Of a stretch of DNA of 64,000 nt, positions 1 through 8,305 are shown piece by piece; positions within the stretch are counted from its first letter, which is position 1, and every line of letters begins with the position of its first letter. The notes under the pieces are model-generated. The model did no database searches. It saw only the letters and a program-made list of their open reading frames with translations, and had not been told where the DNA came from. Position numbers and translations under genes: made by a program. Where the stretch lies: the NCBI GenBank assembly GCA_965275915.1, contig CBDHYI010000007.1, positions 806,001 through 870,000 of the forward strand. The letters run 5' to 3'. Origin of the DNA: JBDWFY01 sp965275915 (GTDB taxonomy: Bacteria; Pseudomonadota; Alphaproteobacteria; Rhizobiales; Stappiaceae).

Positions 1-374
1 ATGACCATTCCTCCCTTTGTCAGGCCTGATCGGGTCGCGACGAAGGTTCTGTTGGAGCGCCATCAGCAACATCGCCCAACTCGGCGAAAGAGGAATTCGC
101 CCGGGTGACCGAAATTGTGGCCGCTCTCAAAAGAAGCGAATTCCGGTTGTTCGGCTGCACCTTTCACGGGGAAAAATCATTCAGGCGCGCCATAACGCGG
201 AATTCCGCGACCCGCACGCCAATAAGGATACGCCTTAATTCGTCGAAAGTCCCGTTTTGACTTACACTTTATCGTCACAAGCAGGTGAACTTGCGCGCAT
301 TTATCGAACGGGGTTTGCTAATGCCGCCGCGTGCTTTATTGACGTCTCAGACTGGTTGAGCATTGGATCCCCTG
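1..374. other. Intergenic region, probable upstream region of a leftward gene
   Basis: I find no convincing gene here. At the extreme left edge the minus strand carries a good ribosome binding site (GGGAGG, 10-15) followed seven bases later by AT at positions 2-1, so the start codon of a leftward gene probably straddles the window edge. The rest would then be the shared upstream region of that gene and of the rightward hydrolase gene. The short reading frame at 17-238 has no homology signal that I recognise and no ribosome binding site. Confidence 0.4.
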
Positions 375-1022
375 ATGACACTGTCCCGCGAAATTCCACT
401 GGTTAGGGCACAGTCGGCGCTTCTTTTCGTCGATGTCCAGAATTTCTGTGCAGAACGGGCCGGCGGAATGGTCACCTCCGCATCCGGTTCGAATGAAAAT
501 CGAAACTATGACTGGTATTTCAATGAGCTGAAAACCAGGATCGTGCCCAATATGCAAAAGCTCCAGACCACCTGCCGGCGCGCGAAGGTCGAGGTGCTTT
601 ACACGACGATTGAAAGTCTGACCAAAGACGGCCGGGACCGGAGTCTTGATTACAAGATATCCGGCTTCAATGTCCCCAAAGGATCATGGGACGGGCAGGT
701 TATTGACGCGCTAAGACCCGCAGACGACGAGATGCGGTTTCCAAAGTCTTCGTCTTCCGTCTTTATTTCTACTCATATCGACTATGTCCTGCGCAATCTG
801 GGCATCAAGCAACTGGTGATAAGCGGCCTGCTTACAGATCAGTGTGTAGAGAGTGCCATTCGCGACGCATGCGACCTTGGCTATCTGGTGACACAGGTGA
901 CTGATGCCTGCACCTCCATGACAGCCGAACGCCACGCCTCCTCGCTCGACAAGATCAAAGGCTATTGCCGGCAGGTGACAACCGATCAGCTTCTGACGGA
1001 GTTGACCCAACCTGCCGCGTGA
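375..1022 (+). CDS. Isochorismatase-family cysteine hydrolase
   Basis: The protein is a 215-residue member of the isochorismatase-like amidohydrolase superfamily (nicotinamidase, biuret hydrolase and ureidoacrylate hydrolase relatives). The catalytic triad can be read directly: Asp in LLFVDVQNF (about residue 20), Lys in RFPKSSSS (about 124) and the nucleophile Cys in LLTDQCVESA (about 157). The length is typical. I chose the ATG at 375; an upstream TTG at 363 is in frame, and neither has a clear ribosome binding site. The family hydrolyses small amides, and the exact substrate cannot be read from sequence. The gene stands alone, ending just before the convergent Gfo/Idh gene, so context gives little help. 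Confidence 0.85.
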   Translation: MTLSREIPLVRAQSALLFVDVQNFCAERAGGMVTSASGSNENRNYDWYFNELKTRIVPNMQKLQTTCRRAKVEVLYTTIESLTKDGRDRSLDYKISGFNVPKGSWDGQVIDALRPADDEMRFPKSSSSVFISTHIDYVLRNLGIKQLVISGLLTDQCVESAIRDACDLGYLVTQVTDACTSMTAERHASSLDKIKGYCRQVTTDQLLTELTQPAA

Positions 1023-1040
1023 GGTCGATCGGCCTTGCTA

Positions 1041-2096
1041 TCAAGCCGATTTCGTAACGACCGTTTTATCAAACCGATCGCTTTCAAAGGCAGCGTCAAT
1101 CAGTCTCTGTATCTTTGCGGCCCTACGAAAATCAGGATCACCGTTTTCTCCGGAGTCCATTGCCGCAACAAATCGTTCTGCAATGGTGGGAACAGGCGGA
1201 CACTCAGTTTCCCGCCAGCGGAAACTCTCAATATCTTCACCAAGACAGCCAAAGAGTTGCGAACTCGGCCCATCAGTTTCGACCCTAAGCGCGCCCCTGG
1301 TTCCGAATATCAGAAGCGTCAGGTCATTGCGATTGCCGGTCGCATACCGTGTGGCGGTGACAGTCCCCCTGGCACCGCCTTCAAATCTGGTCAGCATCAG
1401 CACGCTGTCATTGGCGTCCAGAACGTACTCACCAATACGGTCGCCCTCAGCCTTATGGAAAGTCGCCAGATCAGACTGCAGCGCGACAATATCCTGGCCT
1501 GTCGCAAAACTTGCAAAATCGAGAATATGAACGCCGACATCGCCCAGAACGCCGGCGGAACCGTGCGCGGTCGACAAGCGCCACAGCCAGCCCGGTTCGC
1601 GCCGCCAGTCGCCCCAGGCCTTGCTGACCAGCCAGCTCTGGCGATAGGCCGCTTCGACATGCCTGATGTCGCCTAAATCGCCGGCGTCGACCATCGCGCG
1701 TGCTTTCTGAAGGGCGGCCGCGTTGCGATAGGTGAAATTGACCATATTGACGAGGCCCGATGCCTCGGCGGCTTCCGTCATTTCAAGGGCATCTTCGTAA
1801 GAAAGCGCGAGCGGTTTTTCGCACAGGACATGCTTGCCCGCTTTCAGCAGCTGAAGCGTGGTTTCCCGGTGCACCGCATCAGGCGTTACGTTTATTGCCC
1901 CGTCGAAATCGCCCCAGGCCAGAGCGCTGTCCAAACTGTCAAAAGCATGGGCAATCTTGTGGGCCTTCGCAAAACTCTCAGCGCGGCCGGGCAGGATATC
2001 GACACAGGCATTGACGACGCAGCCGTCGACTTTGGCGAACTTCTCAGCGTGGGTCCGGGCCATCATTCCGGTTCCCAGCAGCAACAGCCGGTGCAT
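1041..2096 (-). CDS. Gfo/Idh/MocA-family NAD(P)-dependent oxidoreductase
   Basis: This is a 351-residue cytoplasmic oxidoreductase. The N-terminal Rossmann fold starts with LLLLGTGMMARTH (residues 4-16), a variant of the GxGxxG nucleotide loop. The conserved CEKPLAL motif with the catalytic Lys follows at about 92-98, and the C-terminal domain carries GDVGVHILDFA with the His expected in this family. Such enzymes oxidise or epimerise sugars, inositols and amino-sugar derivatives, so the substrate is unassigned. It ends 18 bp from the convergent hydrolase gene and has a roughly 500-bp upstream region of its own. A second, similar enzyme lies at 61080-62255. Confidence 0.9.
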   Translation of the reverse strand: MHRLLLLGTGMMARTHAEKFAKVDGCVVNACVDILPGRAESFAKAHKIAHAFDSLDSALAWGDFDGAINVTPDAVHRETTLQLLKAGKHVLCEKPLALSYEDALEMTEAAEASGLVNMVNFTYRNAAALQKARAMVDAGDLGDIRHVEAAYRQSWLVSKAWGDWRREPGWLWRLSTAHGSAGVLGDVGVHILDFASFATGQDIVALQSDLATFHKAEGDRIGEYVLDANDSVLMLTRFEGGARGTVTATRYATGNRNDLTLLIFGTRGALRVETDGPSSQLFGCLGEDIESFRWRETECPPVPTIAERFVAAMDSGENGDPDFRRAAKIQRLIDAAFESDRFDKTVVTKSA

Positions 2097-2605
2097 ATCC
2101 CTATCCCCTTTTTCGGAAGTGCCGCCGTCATGGTGAGGCGTTCGGCAAGCCAGTCAGACCTGAAGTCCGACGACGGACTATAGTGCCGCATCATTCAGCC
2201 AGACAATTGGCTGAAGCTGAAATTGCAAATCAATCCCGCGTGAATTGTGTCCTCGGCGGGATGCCTCAAGGAATAAAACCACGGAAACCCGCGCATCCTG
2301 CGCGCCCATAAGTCGATTTAAGGCAGGTTTCAGAACCGCTCGGGACCTGTTGAAAACGGGAGATAACCCGGAATAATCGGTGCGTTTTTCCGGCGCTCCT
2401 TTTGGATCTGCAATTCGGTCGCCACAAATGAAATTCAGCGCATAATGATTCCATTACTATATCAAATTTGGAACAAATACGGCTCCAATTTGGAACAAAA
2501 ACATCAGACATAAATCACCCTCAGACGAGGGCAAATAATCGACCCTTGTCACAGACGAAAAGGAATCGAATTTACTTCGACCTTTTCTAAATACGGAGTA
2601 TAAAG
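2097..2605. other. Divergent intergenic region
   Basis: These roughly 500 bases separate the leftward oxidoreductase from the rightward EF-hand gene and must hold both promoters. The right half is AT-rich. It contains two copies of the string atttggaacaaa (about 2466-2477 and 2489-2500), a possible direct repeat upstream of the EF-hand gene. A minus-strand frame at 2266-2511 looks like chance. No tRNA or other RNA was recognised. Confidence 0.4.
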
Positions 2606-2827
2606 ATGAAAAAGTTGTTTGCTACTCTTGCAGTTTCTCTTTTCGCAACTTCAGCAGCGCTTGCTGTTGAAATGTCAGAAGCAGACACCGACACGGACGG
2701 CGTCATCAGCATGACCGAAGCCCAGGCTGTTGTTCCGGGCCTGACGGAAGAAGCATTCGCAGCTGCCGACGTCGACAAAGACGGCACGCTGAACGCTGAA
2801 GAATTCGCCCAGTTGGTCAAATCCTAA
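2606..2827 (+). CDS. Small exported EF-hand calcium-binding protein
   Basis: The 73-residue precursor has a classic signal peptide: a Lys pair, a hydrophobic core and an Ala-rich end near residue 20. The mature part of about 53 residues is almost entirely two EF-hand loops. Loop 1 is DTDTDGVISMTE (27-38) and loop 2 is DVDKDGTLNAEE (55-66); both have acidic residues at positions 1, 3 and 5, Gly at 6 and Glu at 12, so both should bind calcium. The ATG follows GGAG at good spacing. The product is likely a periplasmic calcium buffer or sensor; its partner is unknown. A long hairpin lies downstream. Confidence 0.88.
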   Translation: MKKLFATLAVSLFATSAALAVEMSEADTDTDGVISMTEAQAVVPGLTEEAFAAADVDKDGTLNAEEFAQLVKS

Positions 2828-2872
2828 GTGACCCGGCGCCTGCCCGGCGCCACATCAAATAGGTAGTGCGAT

Positions 2873-2912
2873 CCCGGGTTGCATGAACACCCTCCCTGAC
2901 ATGCAACCCGGG
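2873..2912. terminator. Hairpin between convergent genes
   Basis: A perfect 13-bp inverted repeat (cccgggttgcatg, 2873-2885, and its complement at 2900-2912) encloses a 14-nt loop. It lies between the ends of the EF-hand gene and dhaK, so it could end transcription from both sides. There is no strong U-run, so it is either a weak terminator or an mRNA-stabilising structure. Confidence 0.55.
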
Positions 2913-2936
2913 TCATTATGCTGACCGCTTGGTGGT

Positions 2937-3926
2937 TCACATTCCCCAGCGCAGCGCAGCGGTGTGAACCGGAGCATCCCAGTATTTTACGATCTCCTCA
3001 TCGAGCATTGTGACGGTCAGGGAACATCCGGCCATGTCAAGGGATGTCACATAGCTGCCCACCAGCGAACGACCGATGGAAAGGCCGCGCTTTTGCAGTT
3101 CTGAGGCCGCAGCCCCGTACATCAGATAGAGTTCCATTGAGGGCGTTGCCCCAAAACCGTTGACAAACAGCAGGACATCTCCGGTTGCGCTGTCGCCAAG
3201 ATCGTTGACAATTGCCTCGACCATTTCCGCCGCAATGTTTTGTGCGCTTTCCAGTTTGACCCGACGCCGGCCGGGTTCGCCGTGAATGCCGACGCCCATT
3301 TCCATCTCGTCGTCACCAATCTCAAACATTGGTTTACCCGCTTCAGGCACCGTACAGCTTGTCAGTGCGACGCCCATCGAGCGGGTTCTTGCATTCACCC
3401 TGTCGCCAAGTGCCTTAAGCGTTTGCAGATCAAGTCCCGCCTCGGCCGCAGCCCCGACAACCTTTTCCACCACCAGCGTACCGGCAACACCGCGCCGTCC
3501 GGTGGTGTAAAGCGAGTCTTCGACCGCAACATCGTCATTCGTCAGGACCGTTGCGACGTCCCCGGAGGCCATTTCCGCCGCCATCTCGAAATTCATCACG
3601 TCGCCCTCGTAATTCTTGACGATGAACAAGACGCCTGCCCCGGTATCAACCGCGCTCGCCGCTTCGAGCATCTGATCAGGCGTTGGGGATGTGAAAATCT
3701 GACCGGGACAAGCCGCATCGAGCATGCCGTGGCCGACAAGACCGCCATGAAGCGGTTCATGACCGGATCCACCGCCGGAGATCAGGGCGACTTTGCCGTC
3801 TTTCAGCGCACGGCGCAGAACGAATTTATTCTCGCCGCCGGCCGCCAGAATATCGCCGTGCGCAGCGCAAAAACCGTTGAGACTGTCGGCCAGAACCGTA
3901 TCAACCGCGTTGATCAGCTTTTTCAT
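2937..3926 (-). CDS. dhaK: Dihydroxyacetone kinase subunit DhaK
   Basis: DhaK is the substrate-binding subunit of PTS-dependent dihydroxyacetone kinase, which forms a covalent hemiaminal with dihydroxyacetone. The 329-residue length is typical. The diagnostic residues are visible: His56 in GGGSGHEPLH and the substrate-linking His215 in GVGIHGEPG, close to His56 and His218 of the Escherichia coli protein. I chose the ATG at 3926, which has GGAGG eight bases upstream, rather than the GTG three codons earlier. It is the last gene of the operon and overlaps the end of the HTH gene by 26 bp. A related triose or tetrulose substrate cannot be excluded. Confidence 0.93.
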   Translation of the reverse strand: MKKLINAVDTVLADSLNGFCAAHGDILAAGGENKFVLRRALKDGKVALISGGGSGHEPLHGGLVGHGMLDAACPGQIFTSPTPDQMLEAASAVDTGAGVLFIVKNYEGDVMNFEMAAEMASGDVATVLTNDDVAVEDSLYTTGRRGVAGTLVVEKVVGAAAEAGLDLQTLKALGDRVNARTRSMGVALTSCTVPEAGKPMFEIGDDEMEMGVGIHGEPGRRRVKLESAQNIAAEMVEAIVNDLGDSATGDVLLFVNGFGATPSMELYLMYGAAASELQKRGLSIGRSLVGSYVTSLDMAGCSLTVTMLDEEIVKYWDAPVHTAALRWGM

Positions 3927-4377
3927 CCCTACCACCTCCGTCTTTGGTATTGTCTTCTTCCGTCATGATATCGGCCAGCTTTTGCAGAAATTCACCGACA
4001 AGCGCATCCATTTTCCGGTTTTTTGCATCATCCCCCAGATCCGGCAGATAGACTGTATGAGGGCGCAGTTTCGGTTTTTTGTCGATCAGGGAGAGCCGTC
4101 GTGGATGGGCCCGGCTGTAGGCCGCCAGAAAGGCCTGTCGTTCGTCCTGCGAAAAATGGCAAATCTCCATGATCCGTTCGACATGCAAGGCCGGGATCGG
4201 GGTTGGATAATTCGCATTGGCGATCTGAGAAACAAAACTCCTGTTCTTGCCGAGCGCCGCCGCAATTCTCTGCCGCGTGCCGGACGGCCTTTGATCCAGA
4301 ACCCGCTGCAGGACGTTTTTATAGGCCGCAACCAGCCCGCTGGTATCGTCTTCGCTTTGAATGCCGGCCTCCGCCAT
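3901..4377 (-). CDS. Small helix-turn-helix protein of the dihydroxyacetone operon
   Basis: The protein has 158 residues. Residues 30-75 look like an XRE/Cro-type helix-turn-helix (TRQRIAAALGKNRSFVSQIAN). The middle carries a hydrophilic segment around LPDLGDD, and the C-terminus is highly charged. It is embedded between enzyme I and dhaK, with a 1-bp gap on one side and a 26-bp overlap on the other, so it is co-translated with the kinase system. I infer that it senses or regulates the dihydroxyacetone pathway; no ligand domain is recognisable. It is not one of the usual regulators of dha operons such as DhaR or DhaS, as far as I can tell. Confidence 0.7.
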   Translation of the reverse strand: MAEAGIQSEDDTSGLVAAYKNVLQRVLDQRPSGTRQRIAAALGKNRSFVSQIANANYPTPIPALHVERIMEICHFSQDERQAFLAAYSRAHPRRLSLIDKKPKLRPHTVYLPDLGDDAKNRKMDALVGEFLQKLADIMTEEDNTKDGGGRDEKADQRG

Positions 4378-4378
4378 C

Positions 4379-5971
4379 TCAGCCCTTCACTCCCGCGCAG
4401 ATTGCAGCCTTGACCCGGCCCAGCGCTGCCGGAGCGACCGACAGGGTTTCAAGACCGGTTTTCAAAAGAAGCGGAAGGATGGTGGTGTCACTGCCGGCGT
4501 CCCCGCACAGGCTGACGGGGATGCCGTCGATGCGCCCCTGCTGCGTAACAGTCTCAATCAGTTTCAAAACCGCCGGATCGCTTGCCAAACCAAGATGGGC
4601 AACGACACTGGAGTCACGAGAAGCGGCCGTCACATATTGGGTCAAATCGTTTGATCCGATGGAAAAGAATGCCGCGCGGCCGAACCGCTCGGGGCAAATT
4701 GCAACAGCGGGAACCTCGACCATGATCCCAAGCGGCGGTGCAGCCGCAGAAACATTCTCCAGCCTGAGGTCCTCAACACATTCTTTCAATAATGTTTCAG
4801 CACGTTCGATTTCCTCAGGTATCGTCACCATCGGCAGCATAATTTTGAGGTTGCCGTGAACAGCTGCCCGCGCGAGCGCCCGCAGCTGAACCTTGAACAC
4901 CGCCGGATCACCGAGGGACAGGCGAATGCCGCGATAACCCAAAAAAGGGTTGTCCTCGCTGATTGTCAGACCCTCAATCGGCTTGTCGCCGCCCGCATCC
5001 AGGGTGCGGATCGTTACGGGTTTGTCGCCGGCCCATTCCAGCACTTTCCGGTAAGCCCGATACTGCGCGTCCTCGTCCGGCAATCCATCCGACCCGTAAA
5101 ACAGGAATTCGCTGCGCATCAGTCCGACACCGTCACAGGTGTCAATATCGATCGTATCCACTTCGTCCGGCGCAGCAATGTTGACCATAACGGCAATAGG
5201 CTGCCCGTCCGGCGTAACCGCCGGTTGCTTCAGATAGATCCCGGCTTCCCGTCGCTCACTCTCTTGTCTCTGTAATTGTGATTGAAACCGAGATCGCGCT
5301 GTTTTGTCCGGACTGAGGACAAGTTGCCCTTTGCCTGCATCGACCAGCGCGGTGCTGTGAGATGAAAAGTCGATATCGCCAAGCCCTGTGATCATCGGAA
5401 TGCCGCGTGCCCGCGCCAGCATGGCGACGTGGCTTGAGGGGCTGCCCCCGGCGAGTACTATCGCGCCGCCGGCGGACCAGTCGGTCTCAAGAAAGCGGCT
5501 CGGTGTAATATCCCGTCCGGCGAGAATACTGCCGGGCGGCACGTCGACCGCGGATTGACCGCTCAGAATTGTCAGCACCCGGTCTCTTATGTCGCGCATA
5601 TCAGCCGAGCGCGCCCTGAAATACTCGTCGTCCGCATTTTCATAGTCGGCAATCTGCGTATCAAGCGCATCCTTCCATGCGCTGAGGGCCGATGCGCCTT
5701 CTGCAATTGCGGCCCGGGCCGGCTCGGACAGTTCGCCGTCCTCAAGCATGGCAATCTGGAATTCCAGGATATCCGCCGCCTGCTCATCGGCCTTGGCCAT
5801 CAGGTGCGAGATCTGAGCCGATGCCTGCTCAATTGCTTCAGCAAGATCAGCACGTTCCGAACCCCGGTCGAGATTCTCTTTGTGACGTTCGCCGGGGCGG
5901 TCGATCAAAACCAGCGGGCCGGCAGCGACACCGATTGATGCTGTCATCCCTTTAAGGCCAACCATCGTCAT
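4379..5971 (-). CDS. PTS enzyme I (PEP-protein phosphotransferase)
   Basis: This is a complete 530-residue enzyme I. It has the phosphorylatable His in GGSPSSHVAMLAR (about His181), the PEP-binding signature GVGLMRSEFLF, the metal/PEP loop FFSIGSNDLTQY and the catalytic Cys in VSLCGDAGSD (about Cys489). In most phosphorylating DhaM proteins an enzyme I-like part is fused to the EIIA domain. Here enzyme I, HPr and EIIA are three consecutive genes. It should take phosphate from PEP and pass it to the HPr encoded 9 bp upstream. The start is taken as the first ATG; MTASIG, eight codons in, is an alternative. Confidence 0.9.
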   Translation of the reverse strand: MTMVGLKGMTASIGVAAGPLVLIDRPGERHKENLDRGSERADLAEAIEQASAQISHLMAKADEQAADILEFQIAMLEDGELSEPARAAIAEGASALSAWKDALDTQIADYENADDEYFRARSADMRDIRDRVLTILSGQSAVDVPPGSILAGRDITPSRFLETDWSAGGAIVLAGGSPSSHVAMLARARGIPMITGLGDIDFSSHSTALVDAGKGQLVLSPDKTARSRFQSQLQRQESERREAGIYLKQPAVTPDGQPIAVMVNIAAPDEVDTIDIDTCDGVGLMRSEFLFYGSDGLPDEDAQYRAYRKVLEWAGDKPVTIRTLDAGGDKPIEGLTISEDNPFLGYRGIRLSLGDPAVFKVQLRALARAAVHGNLKIMLPMVTIPEEIERAETLLKECVEDLRLENVSAAAPPLGIMVEVPAVAICPERFGRAAFFSIGSNDLTQYVTAASRDSSVVAHLGLASDPAVLKLIETVTQQGRIDGIPVSLCGDAGSDTTILPLLLKTGLETLSVAPAALGRVKAAICAGVKG

Positions 5972-5980
5972 GACCGGAAC

Positions 5981-6271
5981 CTATTTGCTCCCCTCGTAAA
6001 AGTCGTTTTCGACAAGCTCCACAAGCGTCTCAATCGCAAGCTGAGCCTGGCGCCCGGTTGCCCTGAAATGCAGGACCGTATCTTTGGGCGCTTTCATCGC
6101 CATCACCTTCACAACGCTTTTTGCATCGATCCATGGCCCGTCCTCAGCAACGGACAGCTCAATATCAGCGTCGAATTTTTTGGCGAGTTTGGTGAGTTTA
6201 ACCGACGGACGTGCATGAAGCCCCACCTCGTGCTCCAACAGGACGGTCGCGTTCAAAGCTGTCTCAGACAT
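5981..6271 (-). CDS. HPr-family phosphocarrier protein
   Basis: This small cytoplasmic protein of 96 residues carries the HPr active-site motif EVGLHARPSVKL, with His19 as the phosphorylation site. The equivalent of the regulatory Ser46 region is SVVKVMAM. It lies between the EIIA (DhaM) and enzyme I genes in an evident relay: PEP to enzyme I to HPr to DhaM to the DhaL-bound ADP. The gap to the EIIA gene is 9 bp. Confidence 0.92.
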   Translation of the reverse strand: MSETALNATVLLEHEVGLHARPSVKLTKLAKKFDADIELSVAEDGPWIDAKSVVKVMAMKAPKDTVLHFRATGRQAQLAIETLVELVENDFYEGSK

Positions 6272-6280
6272 GATCGGCCC

Positions 6281-6670
6281 TCACGCTGCGGACAGTTCTT
6301 CAGCCGTGCTGCGCACTTCATCAAGCGACGCACCGCCGGACGCTTCCGTGGCGGCGATGACGGCGCCCTCAACGATTGGAGCGTTGCAGATAACGACCCG
6401 CCCGGAGCGATCCGCATCCATCATTTCAATGGCCATTTCGCTGTTGGTTTCCGCACCGCCAAGATCGACCATGATCGCAACGCCCGCATCCGACCATGCC
6501 TGATCTATCGCCTTCATGATGTCCGGAACGCTGGTCCCCAGCCCTCCATCCGGATCACCGCCACAGGCCGCCAACGGCACTTCGTCGCCAACCATCTGAC
6601 GAACCATTTCCGCCGTTCCCGTTGCGACCTGAGCGGAATGCGAGACAATCACAATTCCCACGTTCGTCAT
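6281..6670 (-). CDS. dhaM: Dihydroxyacetone kinase phosphoryl donor subunit DhaM (EIIA-Man type)
   Basis: This 129-residue protein has the mannose-type EIIA fold. The phosphorylatable His is in GIVIVSHSAQVA (about His11), and MVDLGGAETNSEMA matches the conserved DLGSxxTN-type loop of DhaM. It lacks the HPr and enzyme I domains that are fused in many DhaM proteins; those are supplied by the next two genes. It should transfer phosphate to the ADP held by DhaL. It overlaps the dhaL stop by 4 bp (ATGA), so translation is coupled. Confidence 0.92.
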   Translation of the reverse strand: MTNVGIVIVSHSAQVATGTAEMVRQMVGDEVPLAACGGDPDGGLGTSVPDIMKAIDQAWSDAGVAIMVDLGGAETNSEMAIEMMDADRSGRVVICNAPIVEGAVIAATEASGGASLDEVRSTAEELSAA

Positions 6671-7275
6671 GCGTTTTCTCCAACAAAATCAGCTATGGCT
6701 TTGATAATCAGCTCACTGGACCGCGCGCCGGGGTCGACATGGCCAACAGACCGCTCGCCAAGAAACGACGCCCTGCCCTTCAGAGCCAGCATGTCTTTCG
6801 TCTGCTCCCGTGCCTCCTCCGCGACTGCGGCGATCTCGGCAGGCGATTTGCCGTCGGACAAAGCCGAGGCGACAGGAGACAGCACATCCAGCATGGTTTT
6901 CTGGCCGACATCCGACTTGCCGCGCGCTTTTACCGCCTCGATCGCAGCGGCCAGCGCATGCGTTGCGCTTTCCCGGGACGCCGGCTCGGCCAGTTCTTTG
7001 CCCATCGTCATAAAAAGCGTCCCGTAAAGCGGGCCGGAGGCACCGCCCACTTTCATCACCAGTTGCATGCCCGCCGCCTTGAGCGCTTCGGGCAACGGCT
7101 TCTCAGACAGGGTGTCCAACTGCTCAAGAACCGCGTTCATGCCCCGTTTCATATTGTTTCCGTGATCGCCGTCGCCGATTGCCGAATCCAGCTCCGTCAA
7201 TTCGTCGGCGTGGGCGATAATGGTCTCGGCGACGCTTTGGATCAGCCGTTTTGTCACTTCGGGTTCCATCGCCAT
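6667..7275 (-). CDS. dhaL: Dihydroxyacetone kinase subunit DhaL
   Basis: DhaL is the nucleotide-binding subunit of the PTS-dependent kinase. The 202-residue protein shows the Asp cluster of the family, LDSAIGDGDHGNN, with Asp30, Asp35 and Asp37 at the same positions as in the E. coli protein; these coordinate the two magnesium ions and ADP. The phosphate-binding GGASGPLYGTLF loop follows at about 78-89. It directly follows the second ATPase gene (stop at 7276), so transport and phosphorylation are one transcription unit. Confidence 0.93.
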   Translation of the reverse strand: MAMEPEVTKRLIQSVAETIIAHADELTELDSAIGDGDHGNNMKRGMNAVLEQLDTLSEKPLPEALKAAGMQLVMKVGGASGPLYGTLFMTMGKELAEPASRESATHALAAAIEAVKARGKSDVGQKTMLDVLSPVASALSDGKSPAEIAAVAEEAREQTKDMLALKGRASFLGERSVGHVDPGARSSELIIKAIADFVGENA

Positions 7276-8304
7276 CTATCTGATCCGCCTGCCGTTTTCA
7301 TCAAAATAAAGGGGTGCCTCGAACTGAACGATGAGCTCATCTCCGGGCATCAGGTCGCTGCGGGGGTCAGCCAGCATTATCAGCCGATGATCGCCGATCC
7401 GGACATGGATGTGGTTCTGATCGCCCAGATGCTCAACCCAATCCAGCGTTCCGTTGGCCAGCGACGCATTTGCCGACCCGTTTCCGGCTTTGGACAGACG
7501 CACATGTTCTGTCCTTGCTCCCACGGAGTAGGCCCCTTCGGGAGCATTCTCAGGCTTGACCGCTGCAACCGGCAGCACATTGATCGAGGGCTGACCGAGC
7601 CGTGCGGCAACATAGACATTGTCAGGATCGGTGTAGATTTCCCGGGGCGTGCCGATCTGCACGAGTTTGCCCTCAGACAGGATCCCGACACGATCCGCCA
7701 TGGTCATCGCTTCAATCTGATCGTGGGTCACATAAAGAATTGTCGACCCCAGCTCCCGCTGAATGCGTTTCAGCTCAAGCCGCAGGTCGGCTCTGAGTTT
7801 GGCGTCAAGCGAGGAAAGCGGTTCATCCATCAGATAGATCGACGGATTGCGGACAAGAGCGCGGCCGATGGCGACGCGCTGCATTTCACCGCCGGACAGC
7901 TGGGTCGATTTGTTTTTCAACTTGTGGCCGATCCGGAGCATCTCCGCCGTATGGCGAACTTTTTCCTCTATCTCCCGCTCCGGTAATTTGCGAAGCGGAG
8001 AGCGCAAGGGGAACGCAAGATTGTCGAAGACGGTAAGATGCGGGTAGAGCGAATATTGCTGGAAGACAAAGGCGACGTTGCGCTGCGCGGGTTCGCTTGC
8101 GGTATAGTCGGCCCCATCGATCAGGATCGATCCGCGGTCTGGTTTTTCAAGACCGGCAGCCAGGCGCAACGTGGTTGTCTTGCCCGCACCGGTCGGCCCC
8201 AGAAGCACAACAAATTCGCCATCGGCAATATCGATGGAAAGATCGGAGACCGCCTCAACCAGGCCGAATGATTTGAAAACGCCGTTGAAGGTCACGTTGG
8301 CCAT
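7276..8304 (-). CDS. ABC transporter ATP-binding protein (CUT1, UgpC/MalK type)
   Basis: This 342-residue ATPase energises the CUT1 importer of this operon. It shows the Walker A LLGPTGAGKTTT, the signature LSGGEMQRVAIG, the Walker B IYLMDEPLSSLD and the switch His in YVTHDQIEAM, followed by a C-terminal OB-type regulatory domain (about 235-340). I place the start at the ATG at 8304, directly after the upstream stop codon; upstream sequence is not family-like. Two different ATPase genes in one operon recall the GlpS/GlpT pair of the rhizobial glycerol transporter, so the complex is probably a heterodimer. Confidence 0.92.
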   Translation of the reverse strand: MANVTFNGVFKSFGLVEAVSDLSIDIADGEFVVLLGPTGAGKTTTLRLAAGLEKPDRGSILIDGADYTASEPAQRNVAFVFQQYSLYPHLTVFDNLAFPLRSPLRKLPEREIEEKVRHTAEMLRIGHKLKNKSTQLSGGEMQRVAIGRALVRNPSIYLMDEPLSSLDAKLRADLRLELKRIQRELGSTILYVTHDQIEAMTMADRVGILSEGKLVQIGTPREIYTDPDNVYVAARLGQPSINVLPVAAVKPENAPEGAYSVGARTEHVRLSKAGNGSANASLANGTLDWVEHLGDQNHIHVRIGDHRLIMLADPRSDLMPGDELIVQFEAPLYFDENGRRIR

Positions 8305-8305
8305 C

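Noticed and set aside
17..238. 73-codon frame at the left edge
   Set aside because: It has no ribosome binding site, unusual composition and no domain; it lies in a likely promoter region of a leftward gene.
2266..2511. 81-codon minus-strand frame in the 2.1-2.6 kb gap
   Set aside because: No ribosome binding site or recognisable feature; the region is AT-rich upstream DNA.
6622..7986. Plus-strand frame of 454 codons opposite dhaL and an ATPase gene
   Set aside because: It is composition-driven, with many His, Arg and Gln residues, and is antisense to two well-supported genes.
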